A stretch of 64,000 nucleotides of DNA from Methylopila capsulata (GCF_016907975.1 NZ_JAFBCY010000001.1:558001-622000), one strand, 5' to 3'. Counted from the first letter of the stretch, positions 44,800 to 54,567 are shown. Made by a program: numbers and translations. Notes: a model not told the origin generated them from the letters alone.

Positions 44800-47700
44800 T
44801 TACGCCGCCTTCTTTCCAGCCTCGGCGATTTTCACCAGATCGCGCAGCAGCTTGGCGGCGCCCTTGAGGCGTTTCTCCACCGTCGGCCACTCGCGCTTGA
44901 ACACGATCTTCATGTCCGGCCGGACCTTGGCGTTCGGGCCTTCCTCGATCGCGATATGGCGGACGAGGCCGTCCGGGTTCGCGAACGAGTTCTCGCGGAA
45001 GGCCAGCACCACGCCCTTCGGGCCGGCGTCGATCTTCTCCACGTTGGCGCGGCGGCAGAGCGCCTTGATAGCGGCGATCTCGAGCAACTGCTTGACCTCG
45101 CTCGGCAGCGGGCCGAAGCGGTCGACCAGTTCGGCGGCGAAGGAATCGAGCCCCTCGTCAGTATCGATCTCCGCGAGGCGCCGGTAGAGCGACAGCCGGA
45201 TCGCGAGATCGCCGACGAACTCCTCCGGGATCATGACCGGCGCGCCGAGCGTGATCTGCGGCGACCACTGGTCGGCGACGACCTCGGCCCCGCCCTCCTT
45301 GAGGCTCTCGACCGCGTCCTCCAGCATCTGCTGGTAGAGCTCGTAGCCGACCTCGCGGATGTGGCCGGACTGCTCCTCGCCCAGCAGATTGCCCGCTCCG
45401 CGGATGTCAAGGTCGTGGCTCGCGAGCTGGAAGCCGGCGCCGAGACCCTCAAGCGACTGCAGCACCTTCAGCCGCCGCTCGGCGTTCACAGTCGGGGCCT
45501 TGTTGGCCGGCACCGTGAACAGCGCGTAGGCGCGCGTCTTGGCGCGTCCCACGCGGCCGCGGAGCTGGTAGAGCGCGGCGAGGCCGAACATGTCGGCGCG
45601 GTAGACCACCAGCGTGTTGGCGTTCGGGATGTCGAGGCCAGACTCCACGATCGCGGTCGAAAGCAGCACGTCGTAGCGGCCCTCGTAGAAATCGGTCATC
45701 GCCTGCTCGAGGTCGCCCGCTGCCATCTGGCCGTTCGCGACCACAAACTTCACTTCCGGCACCTGTGATTCCAGGAAGGTGCGGGCGGCGGCGAGGTCCT
45801 CGATGTGCGGGCAGACGAAGAACGACTGGCCGCCGCGGTAGCGCTCGCGCAACAGCGCCTCGCGCACGATCAGCGGGTCGAACGGCGCCACGAAGCTGCG
45901 CACCGTCAGGCGGTCGACCGGCGGCGTCGCGATCATCGACAGTTCGCGGACGCCGGTCAGCGCCAGTTGCAGGGTGCGTGGAATCGGGGTGGCGGAGAGC
46001 GTCAGCACGTGCACCTCGGCGCGCAGCGTCTTCATCTTCTCCTTGTGGCCGACGCCGAAGTGCTGCTCCTCGTCGACGATCACGAGGCCGAGGTCGCGGA
46101 AGCCGATGCCCTTGCCGAGCAGGGCGTGGGTGCCGACCACGATGTCGACGTCGCCGGAGGCGAGCCCCTTCTTGGTCTCGGTCATGTCCTTCTGGGACAC
46201 GAAGCGCGAGGCCTGCCGCACCTTCAGCGGCAGCCCCCTGAAGCGCTCCGCGAAGGTCTTGAAGTGCTGGCGAGCGAGCAGCGTGGTGGGCACGATGACC
46301 GCGACCTGACGGCCGCTCATCGCCACCACGAAGGCGGCTCGCAGCGCCACCTCGGTCTTGCCGAAGCCGACGTCGCCGCAGATCAGCCGATCCATCGGAC
46401 GGCCGGCGGCGAGATCGTCCAGCACCGCGTCGATCGCGGCCTGCTGGTCCTCGGTCTCGTCGTAGGGGAAGCGCGCGCAGAACTCGTCGTAGAGCCCCTC
46501 CGGCGGCACCGCGCGGGGCGCCTCCTTGGTCATGCGCGCGGCGGCGATCTTGATCAGCTCGCCCGCCATCTCGCGGATGCGATTCTTCAGCCGCGCCTTG
46601 CGCGACTGCCAGCCCGCGCCGCCGAGCCGGTCGAGCACGGCCTCGGTCTCCTCGGAGCCGTAGCGCGTCAGCAGCTCGATGTTCTCGACAGGCAGAAACA
46701 GCTTGTCGTTGTTGGCGTAATGCAGCTCGACGCAGTCGTGCGGCGCCCCCGCGGCCTCGATGGTCTTCAGCCCCACGAAGCGGCCGATGCCGTGGTCGAC
46801 GTGCACCACGAGGTCGCCCGCGGCGAGGCCGGCCGCCTCGGTCAGGTAGTCCTGCGGACGGCGACGCTTGGTCTTGGCGCGCACCAGCCGGTCGCCGAGA
46901 ATGTCCTGCTCGGCGACGACCACGACCTCGTCGGTCTCGAAGCCCTGCTCCAGCCCGAGCACGCCGAGCGCCACTGCGTCCTTCGGCAGCGCCATGGCGT
47001 CGCGCCAGCTCGCGACGTTGCGGGTCGCCTTCAGCCCGTGGTCGCCGAGCACCGTGCCCAGCCGATCGCGCGCGCCTTCGCTCCAGGCGGCGACGACGAC
47101 CCGCTTGCCGTCCTCTTTCAGCTCGCGGATGTGGGCTGCGACGGCGTCGAAGACGTTGGCGTTCTCGTCGGCGCGCTCGGCGGCGAAGCTGCGGCCGGCG
47201 CGGGCCCCGGCGTCGAACACGCGGCCGCCCTGCCCCTCCGGCAGCGAGAACGGCGTCAGCTTCAGCGGCGCCGTCTCGTCGAGGCGCGCGCGCCACTCCG
47301 CGGGGGCGAGATAGAGCGCGTCGGGCTTCAGCGGCTTGTAGGAGCCGCCGCCCTTGTCCTGCTTCGCCTGCGTGACGCGGGCGTCGTAATAGTCCGCGAT
47401 CAGCGCGAGGCGCTCGCCCGCGGCGTCCTCGGCCAGAGGATCCAGCACGAACCGGGCGTCGGCGAGGTGATCGAACAGCGTCGCCATGCCGTCGTGGAAC
47501 AACGGCGACCAGTGCTCCAGCCCCGCGTAGCGCCGGCCTTCGCTGATCGCGGCGTAGAGCTGGTCGTCGCGGCCCGGCGCGCCGAAGGTCGCGGCGTAGG
47601 ACTGGCGGAACCGCCGGATGGTGTCGGAGGTCAGCTGCACCTCGGACATGGGCACGAGGTCAAGCGCGCGCAGCTGGCCGGTGGAGCGTTGGGTCTCCGG

Positions 47701-48312
47701 GTCGAACGGGCGGATCGACTCCAGCGTGTCGCCGAAGAAGTCGAGCCGGATCGGCTCGGCGTGGCCGGCGGGGAATAGATCCACGATGCCGCCGCGGATG
47801 GCGTACTCACCGTAGTCGCGGACGGTCGAGGATCGCAAAAAGCCATTGATCTCAAGCCATTCGGCGAGAGCCTTAAGGTCCACCATGTTGCCGGGCGCGG
47901 CCGAAAAGCTCTGGCGCGCGACGCTTTCCGGGGTCGCGATGCGCTGGAGCGCGGCGTTGACGGTGGTCAGCACGAGCCGCGGCGCGTCGCCGCCGCGGGT
48001 CCGCGCGAGGCGGGCGAGAGTCGTCGTGCGCTGGGCGACCACCGCCGCGTTGGGCGACACCCGGTCGTAGGGCTGGCAGTCCCAGGCGGGGAACACCAGC
48101 AGCTCCACGTCCGGAGCCATGAAAGCCAGCGCCCGTTCCAGCGCCGCAAGCCGCGCCCCGTCGCGCGCCACATGCACCACGCCGGGCGCGTCGTGCCGGC
48201 TGCCCCGCGCCGCGCGGGCGAGGTCGGCCAGGATCAGCGCGTCGAACCCGTCCGGCACGTTGGTGACGGTGGCGGGGGCGAGGGTGAGGAGTGCGTCGGG
48301 CTTCAGGGTCAT
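44800..48312 (-). CDS. mfd: Transcription-repair coupling factor Mfd
   Basis: 1170-residue ATP-dependent DNA translocase that removes RNA polymerase stalled at lesions and recruits UvrA. It has an N-terminal UvrB-homology region (MSEVQLTSDTIRRFRQSY, DYGEYAIRGGIVDLFPAGH) and the RNA polymerase-interacting domain DLVVHVDHGIGRFVGLKTIE. The RecG-like helicase has Walker A CGDVGFGKTEVAL and DEEQHFGV. The translocation motif is near VYRADMFGLAALYQLRGRVGR, with a C-terminal TRCF domain. Full length. Flanked by palindromic repeats on both sides. Confidence 0.97.
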   Translation of the reverse strand: MTLKPDALLTLAPATVTNVPDGFDALILADLARAARGSRHDAPGVVHVARDGARLAALERALAFMAPDVELLVFPAWDCQPYDRVSPNAAVVAQRTTTLARLARTRGGDAPRLVLTTVNAALQRIATPESVARQSFSAAPGNMVDLKALAEWLEINGFLRSSTVRDYGEYAIRGGIVDLFPAGHAEPIRLDFFGDTLESIRPFDPETQRSTGQLRALDLVPMSEVQLTSDTIRRFRQSYAATFGAPGRDDQLYAAISEGRRYAGLEHWSPLFHDGMATLFDHLADARFVLDPLAEDAAGERLALIADYYDARVTQAKQDKGGGSYKPLKPDALYLAPAEWRARLDETAPLKLTPFSLPEGQGGRVFDAGARAGRSFAAERADENANVFDAVAAHIRELKEDGKRVVVAAWSEGARDRLGTVLGDHGLKATRNVASWRDAMALPKDAVALGVLGLEQGFETDEVVVVAEQDILGDRLVRAKTKRRRPQDYLTEAAGLAAGDLVVHVDHGIGRFVGLKTIEAAGAPHDCVELHYANNDKLFLPVENIELLTRYGSEETEAVLDRLGGAGWQSRKARLKNRIREMAGELIKIAAARMTKEAPRAVPPEGLYDEFCARFPYDETEDQQAAIDAVLDDLAAGRPMDRLICGDVGFGKTEVALRAAFVVAMSGRQVAVIVPTTLLARQHFKTFAERFRGLPLKVRQASRFVSQKDMTETKKGLASGDVDIVVGTHALLGKGIGFRDLGLVIVDEEQHFGVGHKEKMKTLRAEVHVLTLSATPIPRTLQLALTGVRELSMIATPPVDRLTVRSFVAPFDPLIVREALLRERYRGGQSFFVCPHIEDLAAARTFLESQVPEVKFVVANGQMAAGDLEQAMTDFYEGRYDVLLSTAIVESGLDIPNANTLVVYRADMFGLAALYQLRGRVGRAKTRAYALFTVPANKAPTVNAERRLKVLQSLEGLGAGFQLASHDLDIRGAGNLLGEEQSGHIREVGYELYQQMLEDAVESLKEGGAEVVADQWSPQITLGAPVMIPEEFVGDLAIRLSLYRRLAEIDTDEGLDSFAAELVDRFGPLPSEVKQLLEIAAIKALCRRANVEKIDAGPKGVVLAFRENSFANPDGLVRHIAIEEGPNAKVRPDMKIVFKREWPTVEKRLKGAAKLLRDLVKIAEAGKKAA

Positions 48313-48347
48313 ATGGCTTCAGACAGGCTGGCGCGGAGACGCAACGC

Positions 48348-48374
48348 TGGGTCCCGGCCTTGAGCCGGGACCCA
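48348..48374. repeat. GTCCCGGC-family palindrome, copy 2
   Basis: Perfect 11-base arms TGGGTCCCGGC/GCCGGGACCCA with the same CTTGA loop as copy 1, just upstream of mfd. Confidence 0.85.
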
Positions 48375-48441
48375 TAACCGCGACAACTCGCAAGAAAAAG
48401 CGACGACGGCGGAATCCGACCTGAAACAACAGCGTTTCTGG

Positions 48442-48462
48442 GTCCCGGCTCGGGGCCGGGAC
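48442..48462. repeat. GTCCCGGC-family palindrome, copy 3
   Basis: Arms GTCCCGGC/GCCGGGAC with a 5-base loop TCGGG, between sdhE and copy 2. A diverged member of the same family. Confidence 0.75.
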
Positions 48463-48475
48463 AAGGGAGCGGCCG

Positions 48476-48778
48476 TCACCCGATGTGCTCGGTCGTCGGG
48501 AAGGCTAGGTGAAACGCCAGCAGGCGGCGGTAGACGGTCGTGTCGTAGTTTTCAGGAACAGGTTCGTTGTTCGAGATCCAGGCGAACAGGTCGCGGTCCG
48601 GAACCTCGATCAGCTCCTCGTAGACGTCGAGCTCGCCCTCGGTCAGCAGGTCGATCTCGGCGTCGGCGAAGCGGCCCATCAGCAGGTCCATCTCGCGCGT
48701 GCCCCGCCGCCAGGAGCGGTAGAGCGCACGGCGGCGGCGGGGGTCGAGACCCTCTCCGGTGCGTGTCGTGCCTGTCAT
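48476..48778 (-). CDS. sdhE: FAD assembly factor SdhE
   Basis: 100-residue helical protein that promotes covalent flavinylation of succinate dehydrogenase SdhA. The family signature RGxxE is visible in SWRRGTREMDLLMGRF, followed by YEELIEVPDRDLFAWI. Its location between mfd and recG is common in Rhizobiales. It is read away from recG. Confidence 0.93.
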   Translation of the reverse strand: MTGTTRTGEGLDPRRRRALYRSWRRGTREMDLLMGRFADAEIDLLTEGELDVYEELIEVPDRDLFAWISNNEPVPENYDTTVYRRLLAFHLAFPTTEHIG

Positions 48779-48880
48779 CGCGGCCTCGCGGGTTGCTGGA
48801 CGAGCGTTCGATATATGTCCGCGCGGCCGAGGTCCTAGCAGCCGCGGCGCCGCATGTCAGCTTTGAGAAGGGCCGCCGTC

Positions 48881-48910
48881 ATCCCGGACGGCCTTAGGCC
48901 GATCCGGGAT
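48881..48910. repeat. REP-like palindrome between sdhE and recG
   Basis: Arms ATCCCGGA/TCCGGGAT with a further internal GGCC/GGCC pairing, in the divergent gap. Typical alphaproteobacterial REP-type hairpin. Confidence 0.75.
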
Positions 48911-49002
48911 CGTCGTCAGAAGAAAGCAAACCGCGGAGCTTTCGCCACCACTTAGGGTCATCCCTTGCCTTCCCCGCCGGGCTCGGCTTTCCCTGAAGCC
49001 GC

Positions 49003-51105
49003 ATGCGCGATTCCCGGCTCGATCCCCTGTTCGCCGACGTGACCTCGCTGCCCGGCGTCGGGCCGAAGGTGGCGAAGGCGCTGACTCGCCTGCTTGGAAG
49101 CTCGGCCGGCGGCGGGGCGCCGCGCGTGGTCGACGCCCTGTTCCATGCGCCGACCGGCGCGATCGACCGCCGGGCGCGGCCGACGATCGCGGAGCTCATC
49201 CCCGGCGAGATCGCGACCGTCGAGGTGGTGGTGGAGCGCCACCAGCCGGGACGTTCCCCCCGCGCGCCCCACCGCGTGGTGGTGGCGGACGCAACGGGCG
49301 CCATGACGCTCGTGTTCTTCAAGGCGCAGGAAGCCTACATCGAGCGCCTGCTGCCCTTGGGCGAAACCCGCTGGGTGTCCGGCAATCCCGAGCTGTTCGA
49401 CGGCATGGTGCAGATGGTGCACCCCGCCCATGTGCTCGACGCCGAAGGCCTCGCCAGGCTGCCGCCGGTGGAGCCCACCTATCCGCTGGTTGAGGGGCTG
49501 AACCACAACCTCGTCGCCCGTATCGCCCGCGCGGCCTTCGACCGGCTGCCGGCGCTGCCCGAGTGGCAGGACGCGGCGTTTCTCGCCCGCAGCGGCTTCG
49601 CAGGCTTCGCCGCCAGCCTGAACGCTCTTCACCGCCCGACGACCCCCGGCGACGTCTCCGCCGACGGACCGGCGCTGACGCGCCTCGCCTACGACGAGGT
49701 GTTCGCCAATCAGCTCGCGCTGCAGATGGTGCGCGCGCACATGAAGCGGGCGAGCGGCCGCGCCACCGCCGGCGACGGCCGGATCGCGGCGAAGATCACG
49801 GCCGCCCTGCCCTTCCAGCTCACGGGCGCGCAAGCCCGCGCGCTCGAGGCCATCCGCGCGGATCTGGCCGCTCCCATGCGCATGCTGCGCCTGCTGCAGG
49901 GCGACGTCGGCTCCGGCAAGACCGTGGTGGCGCTGCTCGCGGCGGCCGTCGCGGTCGAGGCCGGCCGGCAGGCGGCGCTGATGGCCCCGACGGAAATCCT
50001 CGCCCGCCAGCACCTCGCGACGCTGGAGCCGCTGGCGGCCGCCGGCGGCATGACGGTGGCGCTGCTGACAGGACGCGAGAAGGGCCGCGAGCGGGCGAAG
50101 TTGCTCGAGCGTCTGGCGGCGGGCGAGATCGACCTGCTGGTCGGCACCCACGCGCTGTTCCAGGACGAGGTGGTCTTCCGCGACCTCGCGCTCGCGATCG
50201 TCGACGAGCAGCACAAGTTCGGCGTCCGCCAGCGGCTGGCGCTGGCCTCCAAGGGAAACGCCGTCGACGTTCTGGTGATGACCGCGACGCCGATCCCGCG
50301 CACGCTGGTGCTCACCACCTTCGGCGACATGGACCATTCGATCCTCGACGAGAAGCCGCCGGGGCGGACGCCGATCGAAACCCGGCTGTTCAACCTCGAC
50401 CGCCTGGAGGAGATCGTCGCCGGCGTCGGTCGGGCCATCGACAAGGGCGCGCGGGTCTACTGGGTGTGCCCGCTGGTCGAGCAGTCCGAGACGCTGGACG
50501 TCGCCGCGGCGGAAGACCGGTTCGCGAGCCTCGCGGAAGTCTTCCCCGGCCGGGTCGGCCTCGTGCACGGCAAGATGAAGGGCGCGGAGAAGGATGCCGC
50601 CGTCGCAGCCTTCGTGGAGGGCCGCACCTCGATCCTAGTCGCGACCACGGTGATCGAGGTCGGCGTCAACGTGCCGGAGGCGACGATCATGGTGATCGAG
50701 CACGCCGAGCGCTTCGGCCTTTCCCAGCTCCACCAGCTCCGCGGGCGCGTCGGCCGCGGAGCTGACAGGTCCATGTGCCTGCTGCTGTGGAAGGAGCCGC
50801 TAGGCGAGACGGCGAAGCAGCGGCTGGAGACCATGAAGGCCACCGACGACGGCTTCGTCATCGCCGAGAAGGACCTGGAGCTGCGCGGCGAAGGCGAGGT
50901 GCTGGGGGCGCGGCAGTCCGGCATGGCCGTGTTCCGCTTCGCCCGCATGGAGCGCCACGCCGAGCTGGTCCGCATCGCCCACGACGACGCCGGGCTGGTG
51001 CTGGCGAAGGATCCGAATCTCACCTCCGAGCGCGGCGAGGCGCTTCGGCTGCTGCTGCACCTGTTCGAACGCGACGCCGCGGTGCGGCTCCTCCGGGCGG
51101 GGTGA
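49003..51105 (+). CDS. recG: ATP-dependent DNA helicase RecG
   Basis: 700-residue fork-reversal helicase. The N-terminal wedge/OB domain includes LPGVGPKVAKALTRL and VVVADATGAMTLVFFKAQEAYIERLLPLGETRWVSG. The helicase part shows Walker A QGDVGSGKTVVALLAA, DEQHKFGVRQR (DExH), TATPIPRTL and QLHQLRGRVGRG, with the C-terminal wedge-contact motif of the family. Full length. Confidence 0.97.
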   Translation: MRDSRLDPLFADVTSLPGVGPKVAKALTRLLGSSAGGGAPRVVDALFHAPTGAIDRRARPTIAELIPGEIATVEVVVERHQPGRSPRAPHRVVVADATGAMTLVFFKAQEAYIERLLPLGETRWVSGNPELFDGMVQMVHPAHVLDAEGLARLPPVEPTYPLVEGLNHNLVARIARAAFDRLPALPEWQDAAFLARSGFAGFAASLNALHRPTTPGDVSADGPALTRLAYDEVFANQLALQMVRAHMKRASGRATAGDGRIAAKITAALPFQLTGAQARALEAIRADLAAPMRMLRLLQGDVGSGKTVVALLAAAVAVEAGRQAALMAPTEILARQHLATLEPLAAAGGMTVALLTGREKGRERAKLLERLAAGEIDLLVGTHALFQDEVVFRDLALAIVDEQHKFGVRQRLALASKGNAVDVLVMTATPIPRTLVLTTFGDMDHSILDEKPPGRTPIETRLFNLDRLEEIVAGVGRAIDKGARVYWVCPLVEQSETLDVAAAEDRFASLAEVFPGRVGLVHGKMKGAEKDAAVAAFVEGRTSILVATTVIEVGVNVPEATIMVIEHAERFGLSQLHQLRGRVGRGADRSMCLLLWKEPLGETAKQRLETMKATDDGFVIAEKDLELRGEGEVLGARQSGMAVFRFARMERHAELVRIAHDDAGLVLAKDPNLTSERGEALRLLLHLFERDAAVRLLRAG

Positions 51106-51861
51106 TCACCCCGCCGCGGGCGCCGCGATCTCCGGCTTTTCCCCGCCCGGCAGGTTCGGCGCGATCATCGGCGGCGTCGCGGGAGGCGCGGCGTTGGGCT
51201 GGATGATGCCCATGGACATGATGAGCTTGAAGGCGTCGTCGGTGGAGACGTCGATCTCGGTCACCTTCGAGGCTTCCATCATCACCAGATAGCCGGTGGT
51301 CGGGTTCGGCGTGCAGGGCACGAACAGGCAGAGGTGCTCCGGTCCCGGAAGCCCCTCCGCCAGCGCGCCGCGCGCGGGCTCGGTGATGAAGCAGAGCGAC
51401 CACATGCCCGGCCCCGGCCATTCGATCAGGCCCACGCGGCGGAAGCTGGTGCCGTCCTGCTTGAACACGGTCTCGAAGATCTGCTTCACGCCCTTGTAGA
51501 GCGAGCGCACGATCGGCATCCGGTTCAGCACCTGCTCGCCGGACTGCACCACGGTGCGCCCGACGAGATTCGCGGTGAGGAAACCGAGAATCGTAAGTCC
51601 CAGGAATGCCGCCAGCACGCCGAAGCCGGGCACCGCCACCGGCAGGTAGCTGTCGGGATTGTAGGCCAGCGGGATCAGCGGCTTCACCCAGCCGTCGATC
51701 AGGCCGATCAGCCAGAGCGTGATCCAGATCGTGATCGCCACCGGCCCGGCGACCACCAGTCCGGTCAGGAAGTAGGTGCGGATGCGCGCCGCCCCCTTCG
51801 GCTTCGGCGCCGGCTGCGGCTCGGCCAGTGCGGCGAGCGTCGCGTCGGGCTTTTCCTTCAT
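51106..51861 (-). CDS. DUF502 membrane protein
   Basis: 251 residues from ATG 51861. Two transmembrane segments (YFLTGLVVAGPVAITIWITLWLIGLI and FGVLAAFLGLTILGFLTANLVG) are followed by the conserved DUF502 core RMPIVRSLYKGVKQIFETVF and VPCTPNPTTGYLVMM. The C-terminal 30 residues are Pro/Ala-rich. Function unknown. It is convergent with recG, with adjoining stops. Confidence 0.88.
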   Translation of the reverse strand: MKEKPDATLAALAEPQPAPKPKGAARIRTYFLTGLVVAGPVAITIWITLWLIGLIDGWVKPLIPLAYNPDSYLPVAVPGFGVLAAFLGLTILGFLTANLVGRTVVQSGEQVLNRMPIVRSLYKGVKQIFETVFKQDGTSFRRVGLIEWPGPGMWSLCFITEPARGALAEGLPGPEHLCLFVPCTPNPTTGYLVMMEASKVTEIDVSTDDAFKLIMSMGIIQPNAAPPATPPMIAPNLPGGEKPEIAAPAAG

Positions 51862-51951
51862 GCGCTCAGGCGCTCCGTGATCCGCGCGCGCGCCGGCTTG
51901 CGGCCGGCGCTTTCGCAACGCACAAACAGTTTCATAGCATGTGGAGCGACG

Positions 51952-52365
51952 ATGGGGCGAAACGAGGGAGGGGCGGCGGCAGGAAGCCGCGCGGTGCGGT
52001 TCCTCTGGCTCGCGCTCGGGTTCGGACTGCTGGGACTTGGGGTCGCAGGGCTCATCCTGCCGGTGATGCCCGGAACGGTCTTCCTCATCCTTGCAGCGGC
52101 GTGCTTCGCGCGCGGCTCGCCGCGCCTCGAAGCCTGGCTGCTGGCGCATCCCAAACTTGGCCCGACCGTGGTGGCCTGGCGCCGCGACCGCGCGATTCCC
52201 CTCAAGGCCAAGCTTTTCGCCTTCGCCGGCATGGCGCTCTCGGTCGTGCTCGTGAGCGTGTCGGGCGCGCCGCCGATCGCGATCGGATCGACGCTCGCTC
52301 TGGTCGCGGCCGGAGCGCTCTACGTCGGCACGCGCCCGTCCCGACCTCGCGCGCGCGGAGGGTGA
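51952..52365 (+). CDS. DUF454 (YbaN-type) membrane protein
   Basis: 137 residues with three to four hydrophobic segments and the family motif LPVMPGTVFLILAAACFARGSPRLEAWLLAHPKLGP. The ATG at 51952 was chosen over an upstream frame that overlaps the DUF502 gene. Function unknown. Divergent from the DUF502 gene. Confidence 0.85.
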   Translation: MGRNEGGAAAGSRAVRFLWLALGFGLLGLGVAGLILPVMPGTVFLILAAACFARGSPRLEAWLLAHPKLGPTVVAWRRDRAIPLKAKLFAFAGMALSVVLVSVSGAPPIAIGSTLALVAAGALYVGTRPSRPRARGG

Positions 52366-52495
52366 TTTCCCCTGTCGCCACGATGACATAGTGTTCTTTC
52401 CGCGGCGTTGCGGGGCTGTTAACTCGGGCGCAGGATGGTCTTGACGAATGAGTCGTGGGCGGACGGGCCCGGCTTTCGTCGTTGAGGATCAGCAC

Positions 52496-54484
52496 ATGGT
52501 CGGTGCGGGACGACCTTTATCGCGCGGAGCGAAGGGCGCCGCGACGGCCCTTCCGCATCTGATCCGAGCCGATCAGCTCACCGCCGTGCGACGCAGCGTG
52601 CTTCTGTCGATCCCCGTCAACGTGGCGTTGGGGATCATGTCCGCTTTGGTGGCCTGGAACTCCGGCGCGACCACGGCCGGGCTGCTGTGGTTCGCCGCAT
52701 CCTGCGTTCCCAACAGCTTCCGCATGATGCTCTGCCGACTGCCGGAGACGACGGATCCGGCAGCCGTCGATCGACGCTTGCGACTGCACTCGGCGGCCGC
52801 GCTGTCGTCGGGTCTGGTCTGGGCGTTCATCCCGACGCTCTGCGCCGGCTACACGTCGCCCCAGACGCTGTTCTACCTGATCGTGGTGAGCGGGATCACC
52901 GCGGGCGCCGTCACGCACGGTTTCGCCTATGCGCGCATCCCGACCGGCTTCATCACGCCGCCGCTTCTGTCCGCGGCGGGTTGCCTGTTCTACGCGGGCG
53001 GCTTCGACCGCGTGTGTCTCGGCGCGACCGTCGTTCTCTATCTCGCGGCCCTGATCCGGGCCTGCCGGGAAGGCGAAGGCCTCATGCGAGAGACCAGCCG
53101 GCTGAAGAACGAGGCGACCTTTCTCGCGACGTCGCTCGAGGGCGCGCACGACGCGGCGACGGAGATCGCCGAGGAGATGACCCGCCGGGCCTCGCGCGAC
53201 GCGCTGACCGGCCTGCTCAACCGCAGCGGCTTCCTGGAGGAGGCGGAACGGCGGGCGGCGATCGCGCAATCGCCGCTGAGCCTGCTGTTGCTCGACCTCG
53301 ACGGCTTCAAGGCGGTCAACGACACCTACGGCCATAAGGCCGGCGACAACGTGCTGATCGAGGTCGCGCGTCGCCTGCGGCTCACGCTGCCCAGTTCCTT
53401 CGCGGTGGCGCGGCTCGGCGGAGACGAATTCGCCGTGCTGTTCGAAATGGGCCTCGTCGACGTCAACCCGACGCTCCTCGCGCACGAGTTGATCGCCGCC
53501 ATCACGATCCCCTTCGCGGCCTTCGACGCCGGCCGCATCGGCGTCAGCATCGGCGTTCACGTGTCGACGGCGCCGGCGATCGACGAGATGCTGATCTCGG
53601 CCGACGCGGCGCTCTATGCGGCCAAGGTCGCCGGCCGAAACCGGTGCTACGTGTTCGACGCGGAGCTCGCGCACCATATCGCGATGCGCCGCGACATCGA
53701 GCGCGATCTCGGCAAGGCTTTGGCGGAGGGCGGCCTCGAGGTCTGGTATCAGCCGGTCATGGTCGACGGCGGGGCGCGCTTCGGCGGCTTCGAAGCGCTC
53801 GCGCGCTGGCGCCACCCGCGACACGGCTGGATCGCGCCTCCGGACCTGATCGCCTCGGCCTCGCTCGCAGGCTTCGGCGAGCAACTGTTGCGCTTCATCC
53901 TGAGCGACGTCTGCGTCACCATCCTCGCCATGCGGGAGATCGGCCTCGGCGGCGCCCGCGTCGCGATGAACGTCTCGCCCCGCGAGATGTCGCAGATCGC
54001 CGTGGACGAACTGGTGCTGAAGGACCTGAAGGCGCGCGGCGTTCCGCCGTCCATGCTCGAGATCGAGATCACGGAGGAGACCGCGCTCGACATCCAGGCG
54101 GTGCGCGGCAAGCTCGCCGCCTTGTCGGAAGCGGGCGTCAGCGTGGCGATCGACGACTTCGGCGTGGGGTACTCCTCGCTTGGAGCGCTTCGGCGGCTTC
54201 GGGTGGACCGGGTGAAGATCGACCGCATCTTCGTCGAAGGCGTGTCCCGGTCCACCGAGAACCGCAGCCTGGTGCTGGCGATCCTCAGCCTCGCCGGCCC
54301 TCTCGGCTTCGAGGTTGTGGCCGAAGGCATCGAGCATGAGGACGACCTCGAGACGATGCGGGAGCTGGGCTGCAAAGCCTTCCAGGGCTACCTGATAGCC
54401 CGGCCGATGCCGCGCAACGAAGCGCTGCGGTGGGCGCGCGCGCATGCGAACGCCATGCCCGCCCGCCCGGCGCCGCGCCGCTGA
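52496..54484 (+). CDS. Membrane GGDEF-EAL cyclic-di-GMP protein
   Basis: 662 residues from ATG 52496 (GAGG 9 bases upstream; ATG 52448 is an alternative). Residues about 30-190 have five or more hydrophobic segments, followed by a short coiled stretch. The GGDEF domain is intact (LGGDEF, 307-312), so cyclase activity is possible. The EAL domain has FEALARW (EAL 433-435), NVSPREM, EITEE, DDFGVGYSSL, KIDRIF and EGIEHEDD, the residues needed for phosphodiesterase activity. Both activities therefore look possible. No periplasmic sensor domain is recognised. It is the last gene before the antitermination operon. Confidence 0.92.
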   Translation: MVGAGRPLSRGAKGAATALPHLIRADQLTAVRRSVLLSIPVNVALGIMSALVAWNSGATTAGLLWFAASCVPNSFRMMLCRLPETTDPAAVDRRLRLHSAAALSSGLVWAFIPTLCAGYTSPQTLFYLIVVSGITAGAVTHGFAYARIPTGFITPPLLSAAGCLFYAGGFDRVCLGATVVLYLAALIRACREGEGLMRETSRLKNEATFLATSLEGAHDAATEIAEEMTRRASRDALTGLLNRSGFLEEAERRAAIAQSPLSLLLLDLDGFKAVNDTYGHKAGDNVLIEVARRLRLTLPSSFAVARLGGDEFAVLFEMGLVDVNPTLLAHELIAAITIPFAAFDAGRIGVSIGVHVSTAPAIDEMLISADAALYAAKVAGRNRCYVFDAELAHHIAMRRDIERDLGKALAEGGLEVWYQPVMVDGGARFGGFEALARWRHPRHGWIAPPDLIASASLAGFGEQLLRFILSDVCVTILAMREIGLGGARVAMNVSPREMSQIAVDELVLKDLKARGVPPSMLEIEITEETALDIQAVRGKLAALSEAGVSVAIDDFGVGYSSLGALRRLRVDRVKIDRIFVEGVSRSTENRSLVLAILSLAGPLGFEVVAEGIEHEDDLETMRELGCKAFQGYLIARPMPRNEALRWARAHANAMPARPAPRR

Positions 54485-54513
54485 CGGCGAGCATCGCCCC
54501 GCCAACTTTGGCG

Positions 54514-54542
54514 TTGACGGCGCGCGGCTCGGCGCCTAGCGT
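54514..54542 (+). promoter_or_regulatory. Candidate promoter of the amiC-amiR-hyu operon
   Basis: TTGACG (54514-54519), a 17-base spacer, then TAGCGT (54537-54542). The -35 is good and the -10 weak. It would place the RNA start near 54549, immediately before the attenuator hairpins, so the first terminator lies at the very 5' end of the transcript. Confidence 0.45.
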
Positions 54543-54550
54543 CTGCCTCA

Positions 54551-54567
54551 GGAGCAAAGGGAGCTCT
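54551..54567 (+). promoter_or_regulatory. Putative ANTAR antiterminator hairpin, leader 1
   Basis: GGAGC-AAAGGGA-GCTCT can fold as a 5-bp stem with a 7-base loop. Its 3' side (54563-54567) lies within the 5' arm of the terminator at 54560-54601, so the two structures exclude each other. The loop has A at position 1 and G at position 4, like ANTAR target loops, although those are usually six bases. Confidence 0.55.

Noticed and set aside
45805-47778. Long plus-strand open frame opposite mfd
   Set aside because: Composition artefact of a high-GC genome; mfd on the other strand has all its helicase motifs.
44701-48920. Repeated palindromes as a CRISPR-like array
   Set aside because: The repeats are dispersed, self-complementary hairpins with irregular spacing of kilobases, not direct repeats with uniform spacers, and no cas genes are present.
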